A stretch of DNA of 59,747 bases from an uncultured Odoribacter sp. (GCA_905193145.1 CAJJNP010000003.1:1-59747); one strand, 5' to 3'; positions 47,067-56,709 are shown, counted from the stretch's first letter. Made by a program: numbers and translations. The notes: generated from the letters alone by a model not told the origin.

Positions 47067-48761
47067 ATGGAGTACGGACTATTTGATTTTCTTAAACTGA
47101 TTGGCTCTTTAGGAGTTTTCCTCTATGGTATGAAACTAATGAGTGAAGCTCTCCAAAAAGTAGCAGGCGAGCGTATGCGTCATATACTATCAGCCATGAC
47201 TTCCAACCGGGTAAAAGGCGTTATCACCGGTATCCTTATTACAGCAATAATCCAAAGTAGCTCAGCAACAACTGTTATGGTTGTCAGCTTTGTGAATGCT
47301 GGGCTCTTAAGTCTTGTTGAATCCATTGGGGTAATCATGGGAGCAAACGTCGGAACGACTGTCACTGCTTGGTTAATCTCAATTCTTGGATTTAAAGTCA
47401 GCATGGCCGAAATATCCTTGCCCATGATAGGTTTATGCCTTCCTTTACTATTCTCTAATAAACGCTCCAGAAAGAATTGGGGAGAATTGATTATAGGATT
47501 CGGTCTATTATTCATCGGATTGGAATTTTTAAAAAACTCTATGCCAAATCTGGATGAAAATCCTGAAATGTTTACTTTCCTACAAGAGTATGCAGATATG
47601 GGTTATGCCTCTTATATATTATTCATGTTAATAGGTACAGTCCTAACGATTCTCATACAATCATCCTCTGCAACCATGGCTCTGACACTTGTCATGTGCG
47701 CCAATGGCTGGATAAACTTTGAAATTGCAGCTTCTATGGTTTTAGGTGAAAATATCGGAACTACAGTAACAGCCAATCTTGCCGCAATGGTTGCAAATTC
47801 AACAGCCAAAAGAGCAGCATTCGCCCATTTCCTGTTTAACGTTTTTGGAGTAATATGGGTATTATCCATCTTCCCCTTATTTTTAGGTTGGATTGAAGCA
47901 TTAAGCGTTGCTATGGGCATCGGAAATCCAGAAACAAGTGTAGAAGCTGTACCGATGGCTCTATCTCTCTTTCACACGGCATTCAATATTTCCAATGTCT
48001 TAATACTAATATGGTTTACAAAACTAATTGCACGTTTTGCAACCAAAATTATTCCGGCTCAAGAAACAGGAAATGATGCTTTCAAATTAAAACATATCAA
48101 AATCGGACTTCTATCAACCCCAGACACATCGCTCTTTCAAGCAAAACAAGAAATCATTCTCTATGGGAAAAACACCAAGGACATGTTTCATCAAGTAACA
48201 GAATGTCTTGAACTTCCCAGTAAAGATTTCGAAAAGAAATTTGAAAATCTAGTAAAGATGGAAGATGAAAGTGACAATGTCGAAGTTGAAATTGCAAACT
48301 ATCTGACTAAAGTTTCCGAATCTAAGATGACAACAGAAAACTCTCAACGTATTCGTGCTATGTTTAAAGTTGTTTCTGAAATTGAAAGTATTGCAGACTC
48401 GTCTCTCAACTTGGCCAAAGCAATTAATCGCCGAAACGACCAGAATGTCATTTTCCCGGAAGAACTAACCAACAAACTAAAACACATGTTTGCGTTAGTA
48501 GAAGACACCTTGACTACAATGTGCAATAACCTTAATCAAGAATACAAAGAAGTAACAGCAAAAAAAGCATACGAATTAGAGCAAGCTATCAACGATTATC
48601 GTACCATCTTAAAACAAGAACATTTAATTGCCATTGAAGAAAAGCGATATGATTATCCTACCGGAATCCTATACAACGACATGTTCTCAGAGTGTGAAAA
48701 AATCGGTGATTATGCTATTAATGTAACACAAGCAATCAAAGAAATAGGACACGAAGAATAA
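47067..48761 (+). CDS. Na/Pi cotransporter family protein, copy 2
   Basis: A 564-residue paralogue of the preceding gene with the same layout: two QSSSAT transport motifs, then the PhoU-like tail. Near-identical stretches such as KHIKIGLLSTPD, SLFQAKQEI and YLTKVSES point to a tandem duplication. Its stop codon lies within a 13-bp stem. Differences are concentrated in the loop before the PhoU part (shorter here). Confidence 0.93.
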   Translation: MEYGLFDFLKLIGSLGVFLYGMKLMSEALQKVAGERMRHILSAMTSNRVKGVITGILITAIIQSSSATTVMVVSFVNAGLLSLVESIGVIMGANVGTTVTAWLISILGFKVSMAEISLPMIGLCLPLLFSNKRSRKNWGELIIGFGLLFIGLEFLKNSMPNLDENPEMFTFLQEYADMGYASYILFMLIGTVLTILIQSSSATMALTLVMCANGWINFEIAASMVLGENIGTTVTANLAAMVANSTAKRAAFAHFLFNVFGVIWVLSIFPLFLGWIEALSVAMGIGNPETSVEAVPMALSLFHTAFNISNVLILIWFTKLIARFATKIIPAQETGNDAFKLKHIKIGLLSTPDTSLFQAKQEIILYGKNTKDMFHQVTECLELPSKDFEKKFENLVKMEDESDNVEVEIANYLTKVSESKMTTENSQRIRAMFKVVSEIESIADSSLNLAKAINRRNDQNVIFPEELTNKLKHMFALVEDTLTTMCNNLNQEYKEVTAKKAYELEQAINDYRTILKQEHLIAIEEKRYDYPTGILYNDMFSECEKIGDYAINVTQAIKEIGHEE

Positions 48762-48780
48762 GCTTTCAAGCTTATTCTTC
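48753..48780 (+). terminator. Stem-loop across the stop codon of the second Na/Pi gene
   Basis: GAAGAATAAGCTT (48753-48765) and AAGCTTATTCTTC (48768-48780) are exact inverted copies separated by TC. The TAA stop (48759-48761) lies in the left arm. No T-run follows (ATTGTCATT), so termination strength is uncertain. Confidence 0.5.
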
Positions 48781-48798
48781 ATTGTCATTAATATATAC

Positions 48799-48806
48799 TA
48801 TTTTTG
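48799..48806 (+). promoter_or_regulatory. Candidate -7 box for glyS
   Basis: TATTTTTG matches TAnnTTTG and lies 23 bases before the glyS ATG at 48830. A TTG at 48782-48784 is only 14 bases upstream, so the -33 box is not convincing. Confidence 0.4.
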
Positions 48807-48829
48807 CAAACAAAAAAACAAACTATATC

Positions 48830-50380
48830 ATGGCACAGGAAGATGTATTCAAGAAATTAGTAGCTCACTGTAAAGAGTATGGCTTTGTATTTCCGTCATC
48901 AGATATTTATGATGGACTGGGCGCTGTATACGACTATGGGCAGAATGGAGTTGAATTAAAAAACAATATCAAACGCTATTGGTGGGAATCAATGGTCCGC
49001 TTACACGAAAACATTGTAGGCATTGATTCTGCCATTTTCATGCACCCGACAATTTGGAAAGCTTCAGGTCACGTAGATGCTTTCAATGACCCATTAATTG
49101 ACAACAAAGACTCCAAAAAAAGATACCGGGCAGATGTTCTCATTGAAGACCAAATTGCCAAGTATGATGAAAAAATCGAGAAAGACGTTGAAAAAGCACG
49201 TAAACGATTTGGAGAAAAATTTGATGAAGCATTATTCCGTCAAACCAATCCGCAAATATTAGAACACATCCGTAAAAGAGATGCTCTACACGAACGCATG
49301 AGTGTAGCTCTAAATGCCAACGACTTGAACGAAGTACGTCAGATTATCTTGGATGAAAAAATTGTATGTCCTATTTCAGGTACTTGCAATTGGACAGAAG
49401 TACGTCAATTCAACTTGATGTTTGCAACAGAAATGGGCTCTACTGCAGAAGGAGCAAACAAAGTATACCTGCGTCCAGAAACTGCACAAGGTATTTTTGT
49501 AAATTTCTTAAACGTACAGAAAACCGGACGAATGAAAATTCCTTTCGGTATTGCACAAATCGGTAAAGCTTTCCGTAATGAAATTGTTGCACGTCAATTT
49601 ATTTTCCGTATGCGCGAATTCGAACAAATGGAAATGCAATTCTTTGTACGCCCCGGTTCTGAACTTGATTGGTTCAAAAAATGGAAAACAACTCGTATGA
49701 AATGGCATCAGTTACTAGGCTTCGGCGAAGAAAATTATCGTTTTCACGACCATGAAAAATTAGCTCATTATGCAAATGCCGCAACTGATATAGAATATCG
49801 ATTCCCATTCGGGTTCAAAGAAGTGGAAGGTATCCATTCCCGTACAGATTTCGACTTATCGCAACACCAAAAGTTCTCTGGTAAAAAAATTCAGTATTTT
49901 GATACAGAATTAAATGAATCCTATGTGCCATACGTTATTGAAACATCTATTGGTGTAGACCGTATGTTCTTGCAAATCATGTCAGCAGCCTATTGTGAAG
50001 AGGACTTAAGCAAAGACGGCAAAAAAGATTCTCGCGTTGTATTACGATTACCTGCAGCATTAGCTCCTGTCAAAATGGCCATTATGCCATTAGTAAAAAA
50101 AGATGGTCTGCCAGAAAAAGCTCAGGAAATCATGAATATGCTCAAATTCGATTTCAACTGCCAATACGACGAAAAAGACTCTATCGGCAAACGCTACCGC
50201 CGTCAGGATGCTATCGGAACCCCCTATTGCATCACAATCGACCATCAGACATTAGAAGATAATGCTGTTACCATCCGTGACCGCGATACCATGGAACAAG
50301 AGCGCGTTTCAATAGACAGTCTGTCTGGAATTTTAAGAGAAAAATGTGATTTACGCACACTCTTACAGCAATTGATGTAA
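48830..50380 (+). CDS. glyS: Glycyl-tRNA synthetase (class II, dimeric type)
   Basis: It charges tRNA-Gly. The ATG at 48830 (MAQEDVFKKL) gives 516 residues; the frame extends 48 bases further upstream through the -7 box, so that start is rejected. Class II motifs are visible: motif 2 region FRNEIVARQFIFRMREFEQMEMQ-type segment and LRPETAQGIFVNF, and motif 3 with SIGVDRMFL. The C-terminal anticodon-binding domain ends the protein. It is the single-chain alpha2 form rather than the alpha/beta pair. Confidence 0.97.
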   Translation: MAQEDVFKKLVAHCKEYGFVFPSSDIYDGLGAVYDYGQNGVELKNNIKRYWWESMVRLHENIVGIDSAIFMHPTIWKASGHVDAFNDPLIDNKDSKKRYRADVLIEDQIAKYDEKIEKDVEKARKRFGEKFDEALFRQTNPQILEHIRKRDALHERMSVALNANDLNEVRQIILDEKIVCPISGTCNWTEVRQFNLMFATEMGSTAEGANKVYLRPETAQGIFVNFLNVQKTGRMKIPFGIAQIGKAFRNEIVARQFIFRMREFEQMEMQFFVRPGSELDWFKKWKTTRMKWHQLLGFGEENYRFHDHEKLAHYANAATDIEYRFPFGFKEVEGIHSRTDFDLSQHQKFSGKKIQYFDTELNESYVPYVIETSIGVDRMFLQIMSAAYCEEDLSKDGKKDSRVVLRLPAALAPVKMAIMPLVKKDGLPEKAQEIMNMLKFDFNCQYDEKDSIGKRYRRQDAIGTPYCITIDHQTLEDNAVTIRDRDTMEQERVSIDSLSGILREKCDLRTLLQQLM

Positions 50381-50399
50381 AAACATCATATACCTCTCT

Positions 50400-50435
50400 G
50401 CCCTATCTTGCATCATCAGGATAGGGCTTTTTTTA
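50400..50435 (+). terminator. Terminator after glyS
   Basis: GCCCTATC (50400-50407) pairs with GATAGGGC (50420-50427), followed by seven T residues. It lies 20 bases after the glyS stop. Confidence 0.88.
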
Positions 50436-50497
50436 TAGTAAAATGTCACCTTTTTATATTTTACTCGTACACACATCCAAACTAACATATAAAAAGT

Positions 50498-51736
50498 ATG
50501 AGTAAAATATTTTCAATTCTATTGTTCGGATTGATATGTATCAATCTCACAACCCAAGCGCAAAAAGTCAGCGTCGTATCTGTTTCCCAAAATCGGGATA
50601 CCAACAGTTTCTACATCATTATGCGAGATGCATTCCCATTAAAACATAATGATCCCGCAGCACCTCGCTTCATTTTTTTTGATGAAGATCAACATTTTCT
50701 CTTTGGAGTCGGTGGATATGTCCAATTAACCGGAGCCTACGATTTTAATGGATTAAACAATCACAATAGCTTTATTACCAGTAAAATTGCACCAAAGGGA
50801 CATCAAAAAGGCTGTAGCTACGGTATGGCTGTCAACCAATCCCGACTATTTTTCAAACTATTGGGCGACACGGAAATAGGACGAATCGTGACCTATCTGG
50901 AAATGGACTTTCAAGGTGCACACAACACGGCACGCCTCTGTCAAGCCTTCATACAATTCCGAGGCTTCACATTAGGACAAACCTGGAGTACCTTCTGCGA
51001 CATGGCAACCATACCGACAACCATTGACGGCGAAGGACCGGGCAGTGCTCTTGAAGTACGCCAACCCATGCTGCGCTACACTCATAAATGGGGCAATCAC
51101 TGGCAAACGGCTCTCGCCTTGGAATATGCTGCCACATCCTATACCACGAACAAATACATCGAAGAAATACAACAAAAAGTGCCGGATATACCACTAACCA
51201 TTCAGTATATTTTTTTAAACAAAAGCCATATACAACTAGGAGGAATTCTAAGAAACATCAGTTACCACGACTTGTTGCATAAAAAAGATCGCATACGCAA
51301 CGGCTGGGGAGTTATGGCCAGTAGCAAGATCAATTTAAATACTAAAAATTGCTTCATGCTACAAGGAGAATATGGCAAAGGTATTGCACACTACATCCAA
51401 GATATTGCAGGCCAAGGATTCGACCTAATCCCTAATCCGAACCAAAATGGTAAACTGAAAGCTCCTTCCATGTGGGGATTTTTTTTCGCTTACCAACACT
51501 TTTGGGATAAAGTACTCCATTCAACTGTCACATATAGCTACACACGCCTAGGAGAACAAGCAGACCTAAGCGGTGATACCTATAAATATACGCAATATAC
51601 CGCTGCCAATTTATTGTGGGATTTTACTGAATTTGGAACAACTGGCATCGAATATGTATTTGGACATCGCAATAATTTCAATCACACATACGGTAATGCC
51701 AACCGTATCAATTTAATGGTACAATACCGTTTCTAA
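50498..51736 (+). CDS. DcaP-like outer-membrane porin
   Basis: The 412-residue protein has a signal peptide (ILLFGLICINLTTQAQ) and a beta-barrel pattern: alternating aromatic strands (FGVGGYVQLTGAYDF, LEMDFQG, FTLGQTWSTFCD) and a C-terminal F. The segment with GQTWSTF and PTTIDGEGPGSALEVRQ is typical of the DcaP trimeric porin family. Substrate is unknown. It is single-gene and ends 29 bp inside the oppositely oriented ribF. Confidence 0.82.
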   Translation: MSKIFSILLFGLICINLTTQAQKVSVVSVSQNRDTNSFYIIMRDAFPLKHNDPAAPRFIFFDEDQHFLFGVGGYVQLTGAYDFNGLNNHNSFITSKIAPKGHQKGCSYGMAVNQSRLFFKLLGDTEIGRIVTYLEMDFQGAHNTARLCQAFIQFRGFTLGQTWSTFCDMATIPTTIDGEGPGSALEVRQPMLRYTHKWGNHWQTALALEYAATSYTTNKYIEEIQQKVPDIPLTIQYIFLNKSHIQLGGILRNISYHDLLHKKDRIRNGWGVMASSKINLNTKNCFMLQGEYGKGIAHYIQDIAGQGFDLIPNPNQNGKLKAPSMWGFFFAYQHFWDKVLHSTVTYSYTRLGEQADLSGDTYKYTQYTAANLLWDFTEFGTTGIEYVFGHRNNFNHTYGNANRINLMVQYRF

Positions 51737-52655
51737 ATACCATCAATGCTGATTGCTTATCACGTTGCAATTGTTCGGCGAGTTCTTCCTTTCCGTCAAA
51801 TTTTCGTTCTCCGCGAATACGGGAAACAAGAGCAACCCGAACATTGCTACCATATAAATCCCCAGTAAAATCAAAGATATGTACTTCTATCCTAACCTCT
51901 CCACTACAACTTACCGTAGGCCGGACTCCTATGTTCAACATACCTCGATACAATTTCCCGACAACAAAAACCTCCACAGCATACACTCCTACCGCAGGCA
52001 ATAATTTCCGTTCATCTTTCAATTTAATATTAGCAGTCGGAAATCCCATTTGACGTCCAATATGGTCTCCTTGTACTACCATTCCGGATATCGAATATGC
52101 ATATCCCAAAAATTCATTGACACGGGTAATGTCACCTATTTGCAAAGCATTACGAATCTTGGTTGAACTTATATTGATATCATGTTCTTCATACACATCC
52201 TCCTGCTCCAGATAAAAGTGATATTGCTCTGCCAAAACCTTCAATTTATCAAAAGTACCTTCTCTGTTTTTTCCAAAACGATGGTCATACCCTATTACCA
52301 ACCCCTTCACACCCAACTTATCCACCAACAAATTACGCACAAAATCCGAATACGTCAACTCTGCCAATGCATGAGTAAATGGCAATATTATCAAATGTGC
52401 CACACCCAACGACTCTAAAATAACCACTTTTTCATCCAACGTAGTCAATATACCAGGCCGCTTTTCCAAAGGATAAAGCACCTCTCTCGGATGAGGCTCA
52501 AAACTGATAATTACCGTTTCGCCTTGTAAACGCTCAGCAACTCTTTTCAAAGAAGCAATCACCTGAACATGCCCCTTATGTACCCCATCGAAACTTCCAA
52601 TTGTCACGACCGGATTATCTATATGTAAATTCTCTATTCCGTAATGTAACTGCAT
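51708..52655 (-). CDS. ribF: Bifunctional riboflavin kinase / FAD synthetase
   Basis: It makes FMN from riboflavin and FAD from FMN. The 315-residue protein has the N-terminal nucleotidyltransferase domain with GSFDGVHKGH (about 22-31) and ISSTKIRNAL, and the C-terminal flavokinase domain with GRQMGFPTANI. Length is normal. Its 3' end overlaps the porin gene on the other strand by 29 bp. Confidence 0.96.
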   Translation of the reverse strand: MQLHYGIENLHIDNPVVTIGSFDGVHKGHVQVIASLKRVAERLQGETVIISFEPHPREVLYPLEKRPGILTTLDEKVVILESLGVAHLIILPFTHALAELTYSDFVRNLLVDKLGVKGLVIGYDHRFGKNREGTFDKLKVLAEQYHFYLEQEDVYEEHDINISSTKIRNALQIGDITRVNEFLGYAYSISGMVVQGDHIGRQMGFPTANIKLKDERKLLPAVGVYAVEVFVVGKLYRGMLNIGVRPTVSCSGEVRIEVHIFDFTGDLYGSNVRVALVSRIRGERKFDGKEELAEQLQRDKQSALMVFRNGIVPLN

Positions 52656-52674
52656 TTGATATCAAATAAGAATA

Positions 52675-52708
52675 CAAAAGTACAATAAAAAAGAATGCTA
52701 AACAGCAA
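52675..52708 (-). promoter_or_regulatory. Candidate promoter of ribF
   Basis: TTG (52708-52706) and TACTTTTG (52682-52675) on the minus strand are 23 bases apart, at the upper end of the accepted spacing. The start would be about 13 bases before the ATG at 52655. The upstream box lies in the T-run of the nrdJ terminator. Confidence 0.45.
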
Positions 52709-52757
52709 AAAAAACAGGCTAAAGACAGAATAAACAATCTTCTCTGCCTTTAGCCTG
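52706..52757 (-). terminator. Terminator after nrdJ
   Basis: CAGGCTAAAG (52715-52724) and CTTTAGCCTG (52748-52757) pair over 10 bp, with partial extension inward. Read on the minus strand the stem is followed by eight T residues. Confidence 0.85.
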
Positions 52758-52792
52758 CTACTCCCTACAGATTTCAGCTTCTTATTCTATTA

Positions 52793-55330
52793 CTATCCGC
52801 ATTTTGAAGCTCCGCAGTTTGTACAAATCAAACATCCTTCCTGATAAACTACCGGAGAACCACACTGTTCACATTTTTCACCGGCAGCTTCAGTTCCATT
52901 CGGGATATATTTCTTCAAGGCTCTTTCAACACCATTCTTCCAGGTATTGATATTTTCATTATCAAACTCCATTGAAGCTACCAACTCTACAGCCTGATGT
53001 ACCGGCATTCCATGACGCAAAACTCCTGAAATCAACTTTGCATAGTTCCAATACTCTTTATCAAACTTATAAGACAGACCTTCTACAGTTGTCTTGAATC
53101 CTCGTTTATTTTGGAACTGGAAGTCATAACGAGAATTTCCTTCTGCATCATAATGTTTTACAATCTTTCCGGAAGTAACCGCTTTAGGCAACATGATACC
53201 TTCCTCATCATCTGCGATACCGGTAAAAATCTCATAAGGACGTCCATTATACAGACCAATGAAAGCAATCCACTTCTCCTTATTATTCTGGAAGCGTACA
53301 ACATCTGCATCCAACTCTATCGGACGTTTGGCAGGCAGTTCTTTCGTTACAGACTCTTTTTTATCTTTATTAGAAACCAAAACTCCTGCACGAGAACCAT
53401 CTCGATATACTGTACATCCCTTACAGCCACTTCTCCAAGCCTCTACATATAACTCACCGACCAACTCTTCTGTAACATCCGAAGGCAGATTTACCGTCAC
53501 ACTAATGGAATGGTCTACCCATTTCTGAACCTGACCCTGCATACGCACTTTTGCCACCCAGTCTATATCATTAGAAGTTGCCTTGTAATAAGGAGATTCT
53601 GCCACCAATTGATCAATCTCCTCATCTGTATAACGTTTCGTCATATTGTAGCCATTAACCATCATCCATTCGGCAAACTTATGGTGAAATACGACAAACT
53701 CTTCATAACTATCGCCAGATTCATCAACAAAATCAACACGTACATTTTGATCGTTAGGATTCACTTTCCTTCTTCTCTTATATACAGGCAGGAAAACCGG
53801 CTCAATACCGGAAGTTGTCTGTGTCATCAGACTGGTGGTCCCTGTCGGAGCAATCGTCAGACAAGCGATATTGCGACGACCATACTTCACCATTCCCGCA
53901 TACATGTCAGGATCTGCTTCCTTCAATCGCTGTATAAAAGGATTGTTCACTTCCCGAGCTGCATCAAAAATCGAAAAACTGCCACGTTCTTTTGCCAAAT
54001 ACACCGATGCACGGTAAGCCTCCACCGCCAAGGTCTTCTGAATCTCCACTGCAAAATCGATAGCTTCGTCACTACCATAACGCAATCCTAAAGCAGCCAA
54101 CATATCACCTTCGGCAGTTATACCTACTCCCGTACGGCGTCCTTCACGAGCCTTCTGCTTTATCTTTTCCCACAAGCGGATTTCAACACCTTTCACCTCA
54201 TCACTTTCCGGATCTGAGTGGATTTTTGCCAAAATAGCATCTATTTTCTCCAACTCCAAATCAATAATATCATCCATAATCCGCTGCGCAATAGCCACAT
54301 GTTTTTTAAACAAAGGGAAATTGAAGAATGTACCCTTCGTAAACGGATTCTCAACATATGAATACAAATTAATGGCCAGCAAACGGCAGGAATCATAAGG
54401 ACAAAGAGGAATTTCACCACACGGATTGGTCGACACAGTACGATATCCCTTATCTGCATAACAATCCGGAACACTCTCCCGAATAATCGTATCCCAAAAC
54501 AGAATACCGGGTTCTGCTGATTTCCAGGCATTGTGAACAATCTTATTCCACAACTGTCTGGCATCTATCTCTTTTTTATACTGAGGTTCTTCCGAATAAA
54601 TCGGATACTTTTGCACATATTTTTCACCATCAACAACAGCTCTCATGAATTCATCATCAATCTTGACAGAAACATTAGCACCGGTAACTTTGCCCTCTGT
54701 CATTTTTGCATCAATAAAACTCTCTGAATCAGGATGATTTATTGACACACTCAACATCAAAGCTCCTCGACGTCCATCTTGAGCCACTTCACGAGTTGAA
54801 TTCGAATAACGCTCCATAAAAGGCACAATACCGGTAGATGTCAATGCTGAGTTTTTAACGGGCGAACCCTTGGGACGAATATGAGACAAGTCATGACCAA
54901 CCCCACCACGACGCTTCATTAACTGCACCTGCTCCTGATCAATCTTCATCACTCCACCATATGAATCAGAAGGTCCTTCATTACCTATTACAAAACAATT
55001 GGAAAGAGAGGCTATCTGGAAATCATTCCCGATACCTGTCATCGGTCCTCCTTGGGGAACAATATATTTAAAATCGCGCAATACTTCAAATATCGCATCT
55101 TCACTCATGGGATTAGCATAAGTAGACTCGATACGTGCAATCTCTTTAGCCAAACGACGATGCATATCATCAGGATTTTTCTCAAAAAGATTACCATAAG
55201 AATCTTTTAATGCATATTTTGTCACCCACACACGAGCTGCCAATTCATCTCCCTTGAAATAATTCAATGAACTCTGAAAGGCCTCTTCTTGCGTATAAGT
55301 CTGCCGCTCTTTGTTTAACTGTTCATTCAT
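52793..55330 (-). CDS. nrdJ: Adenosylcobalamin-dependent ribonucleotide reductase (class II)
   Basis: It reduces ribonucleotides to deoxyribonucleotides using a B12-derived radical. The 845-residue protein has the catalytic triad segment NPCGE (N302, C304, E306) and a second redox cysteine in SNCF (C112). The C-terminus ends with CEQCGSPVVYQEGCLICTNC-type cysteines that may bind zinc or pass electrons. No N-terminal ATP-cone is obvious. It is a single gene between two promoters and needs no NrdB partner. No cobalamin riboswitch is seen upstream. Confidence 0.95.
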   Translation of the reverse strand: MNEQLNKERQTYTQEEAFQSSLNYFKGDELAARVWVTKYALKDSYGNLFEKNPDDMHRRLAKEIARIESTYANPMSEDAIFEVLRDFKYIVPQGGPMTGIGNDFQIASLSNCFVIGNEGPSDSYGGVMKIDQEQVQLMKRRGGVGHDLSHIRPKGSPVKNSALTSTGIVPFMERYSNSTREVAQDGRRGALMLSVSINHPDSESFIDAKMTEGKVTGANVSVKIDDEFMRAVVDGEKYVQKYPIYSEEPQYKKEIDARQLWNKIVHNAWKSAEPGILFWDTIIRESVPDCYADKGYRTVSTNPCGEIPLCPYDSCRLLAINLYSYVENPFTKGTFFNFPLFKKHVAIAQRIMDDIIDLELEKIDAILAKIHSDPESDEVKGVEIRLWEKIKQKAREGRRTGVGITAEGDMLAALGLRYGSDEAIDFAVEIQKTLAVEAYRASVYLAKERGSFSIFDAAREVNNPFIQRLKEADPDMYAGMVKYGRRNIACLTIAPTGTTSLMTQTTSGIEPVFLPVYKRRRKVNPNDQNVRVDFVDESGDSYEEFVVFHHKFAEWMMVNGYNMTKRYTDEEIDQLVAESPYYKATSNDIDWVAKVRMQGQVQKWVDHSISVTVNLPSDVTEELVGELYVEAWRSGCKGCTVYRDGSRAGVLVSNKDKKESVTKELPAKRPIELDADVVRFQNNKEKWIAFIGLYNGRPYEIFTGIADDEEGIMLPKAVTSGKIVKHYDAEGNSRYDFQFQNKRGFKTTVEGLSYKFDKEYWNYAKLISGVLRHGMPVHQAVELVASMEFDNENINTWKNGVERALKKYIPNGTEAAGEKCEQCGSPVVYQEGCLICTNCGASKCG

Positions 55331-55369
55331 AGTGTGTTATATTATTTGATGTTTGATTTTTTCCTCTTA

Positions 55370-55402
55370 CAAAGATAAGTAAAAAACATTCCATATTGTC
55401 AA
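55370..55402 (-). promoter_or_regulatory. Promoter of nrdJ
   Basis: On the minus strand TTG (55402-55400) and TATCTTTG (55377-55370) are 22 bases apart, giving a start near 55363, about 33 bases before the ATG at 55330. The rest of the 233-bp spacer (55331-55563) is AT-rich with no gene or riboswitch-like structure that I can support. Confidence 0.6.
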
Positions 55403-55563
55403 CTTTCAAAACATCATTTTTACAAAAGTTGTCCATTTCAACAACACAACACATTGATTAATAACAATATAAAAAGTTACTAACAGGCAAAAGTTTTCCA
55501 AAATAGGCACTTAATAAAAACTAAGATTTAAATAACCAAGTTTTTTAACACTTTTCTTTTCTC

Positions 55564-56097
55564 TCAATTCAATTCGGCTAATTCACTTGGTATATGCACA
55601 TCCACAAGTCCTTGTTCAAAATCCACCCCATGTACATACATTTCAGAAAGCGGCAAGAGAATCTCCTTGCCTAAAATAGAAATTGTCAAAACGACATTAC
55701 CGGAATAATCCGCAACATCCACCACTCGTCCCGCAGCGCCACTCACCTCATCTCTCACTTCCAATTCAATCAAATCATAAACATCATACCCCACGTTCTC
55801 CATATCCTCCTCTTCCAGAAGCTCCTTTTCTATCAACACTTCACATCCCACAAGCCTCTCTGCCTTAGCTAGAGAATTCACATAATCAAACTTTACGATA
55901 TAAGAGGTATGATTACGGACGGTTAAACCGTCCTCCGCAATAAAAAAGGGAACCGGTGCTCCCTCCAAAAGGAGAAACACCGGTTCATCTGCATATTGTT
56001 CGAGCAGATCGCAATCAGTTGTTATAATCACAGCACCTTGCAGGTTGTGAGTTTTACTAACCTCCCCGATTTTTATGCAATCTTCCCGTGTAATCAT
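55564..56097 (-). CDS. rimM: 16S rRNA processing protein RimM
   Basis: RimM binds S19 in the 30S head and assists maturation of 16S rRNA. The ATG at 56097 gives 177 residues starting MITREDCIKIGEVSKTHNLQG, the family start. The frame runs on upstream as a Leu/Lys-rich stretch, but that is the antisense-like reading of the rpsP tail and is rejected. The PRC-barrel domain includes VYDLIELEVRD and the C-terminal LPLSEMYVHGVD. It follows rpsP by 10 bases, the standard pair. Confidence 0.92.
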   Translation of the reverse strand: MITREDCIKIGEVSKTHNLQGAVIITTDCDLLEQYADEPVFLLLEGAPVPFFIAEDGLTVRNHTSYIVKFDYVNSLAKAERLVGCEVLIEKELLEEEDMENVGYDVYDLIELEVRDEVSGAAGRVVDVADYSGNVVLTISILGKEILLPLSEMYVHGVDFEQGLVDVHIPSELAELN

Positions 56098-56107
56098 TGC
56101 AATAAAA

Positions 56108-56662
56108 TTATTCTGCAGCAGGAGCTTCAGCCTCAGCAGCAGGAGCAGCTTCTTCAGCAGCAGCAGCTTCTTCTGCTTTTTTAGCAGCCTCAGCAGCAGC
56201 CAATTCAGCTTTTTTCTTTGCAATCACCTCTTCTTTTGCAGCACGCACTTTAGCCTCAGCTTCCAAACGAGCCTTAGCAGCAGCGTCTCCAGCCTGAGCC
56301 AGTTTCTGAATCTTAGCCTGAACTTTAGCTTCTTTTTCCTTCATCCAAGCCTCGAATTTAGCTTCAGCAGCAGCTTCATCAAAAGCACCCTTCTTCACAC
56401 CTTCCAACAAGTGTTTTTTCAAAAGAACACCTTTGTAAGACAGAATTCTTGATGCAGTATCAGTCGGCTGTGCACCGTTCATCAACCAATATAAAGCTCT
56501 GTCAAAATTGAGATCGATAGTAGCCGGATTTGTGTTAGGATTGTAAGTTCCCACTTTTTCAATGTATTTACCATCGCGTGGTGCTCTACTATCTGCTATC
56601 ACTACATGATAGAATGGACGACCTTTACGTCCGTGTCTCGCTAATCTGATTTTTGTTGCCAT
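56108..56662 (-). CDS. rpsP: 30S ribosomal protein S16 with long C-terminal extension
   Basis: S16 stabilises the 5' domain of 16S rRNA. The first ~90 residues are canonical ([35 protein letters not shown]). A tail of about 90 residues rich in Ala, Lys and Glu follows (low complexity, likely helical), ending EAEAPAAE. Extensions of this type are known in Bacteroidetes S16. Its function is unknown. Confidence 0.97.
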   Translation of the reverse strand: MATKIRLARHGRKGRPFYHVVIADSRAPRDGKYIEKVGTYNPNTNPATIDLNFDRALYWLMNGAQPTDTASRILSYKGVLLKKHLLEGVKKGAFDEAAAEAKFEAWMKEKEAKVQAKIQKLAQAGDAAAKARLEAEAKVRAAKEEVIAKKKAELAAAEAAKKAEEAAAAEEAAPAAEAEAPAAE

Positions 56663-56687
56663 TTTTTTAATTTAAAAAATTAATACT

Positions 56688-56706
56688 CTCCTATACCCGA
56701 TAGGAG
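56688..56706 (-). promoter_or_regulatory. Hairpin at the predicted 5' end of the rpsP transcript
   Basis: CTCCTAT (56688-56694) and ATAGGAG (56700-56706) form a seven-bp stem with a five-base loop. It begins a few bases after the -7 box, so the transcript may start with a hairpin that affects stability or control. Confidence 0.45.
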
Positions 56707-56709
56707 CGA

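Noticed and set aside
55331..55563. Cobalamin riboswitch before nrdJ
   Set aside because: The spacer is AT-rich and I could not find the conserved B12-box or a long folded leader. A covariance search would settle it.
56098..56223. N-terminal Leu/Lys-rich extension of the rimM frame
   Set aside because: It lies inside the 3' part of rpsP in another frame and reads as a shadow of its Ala/Lys/Glu repeats. The rimM family start MITREDC begins at 56097.
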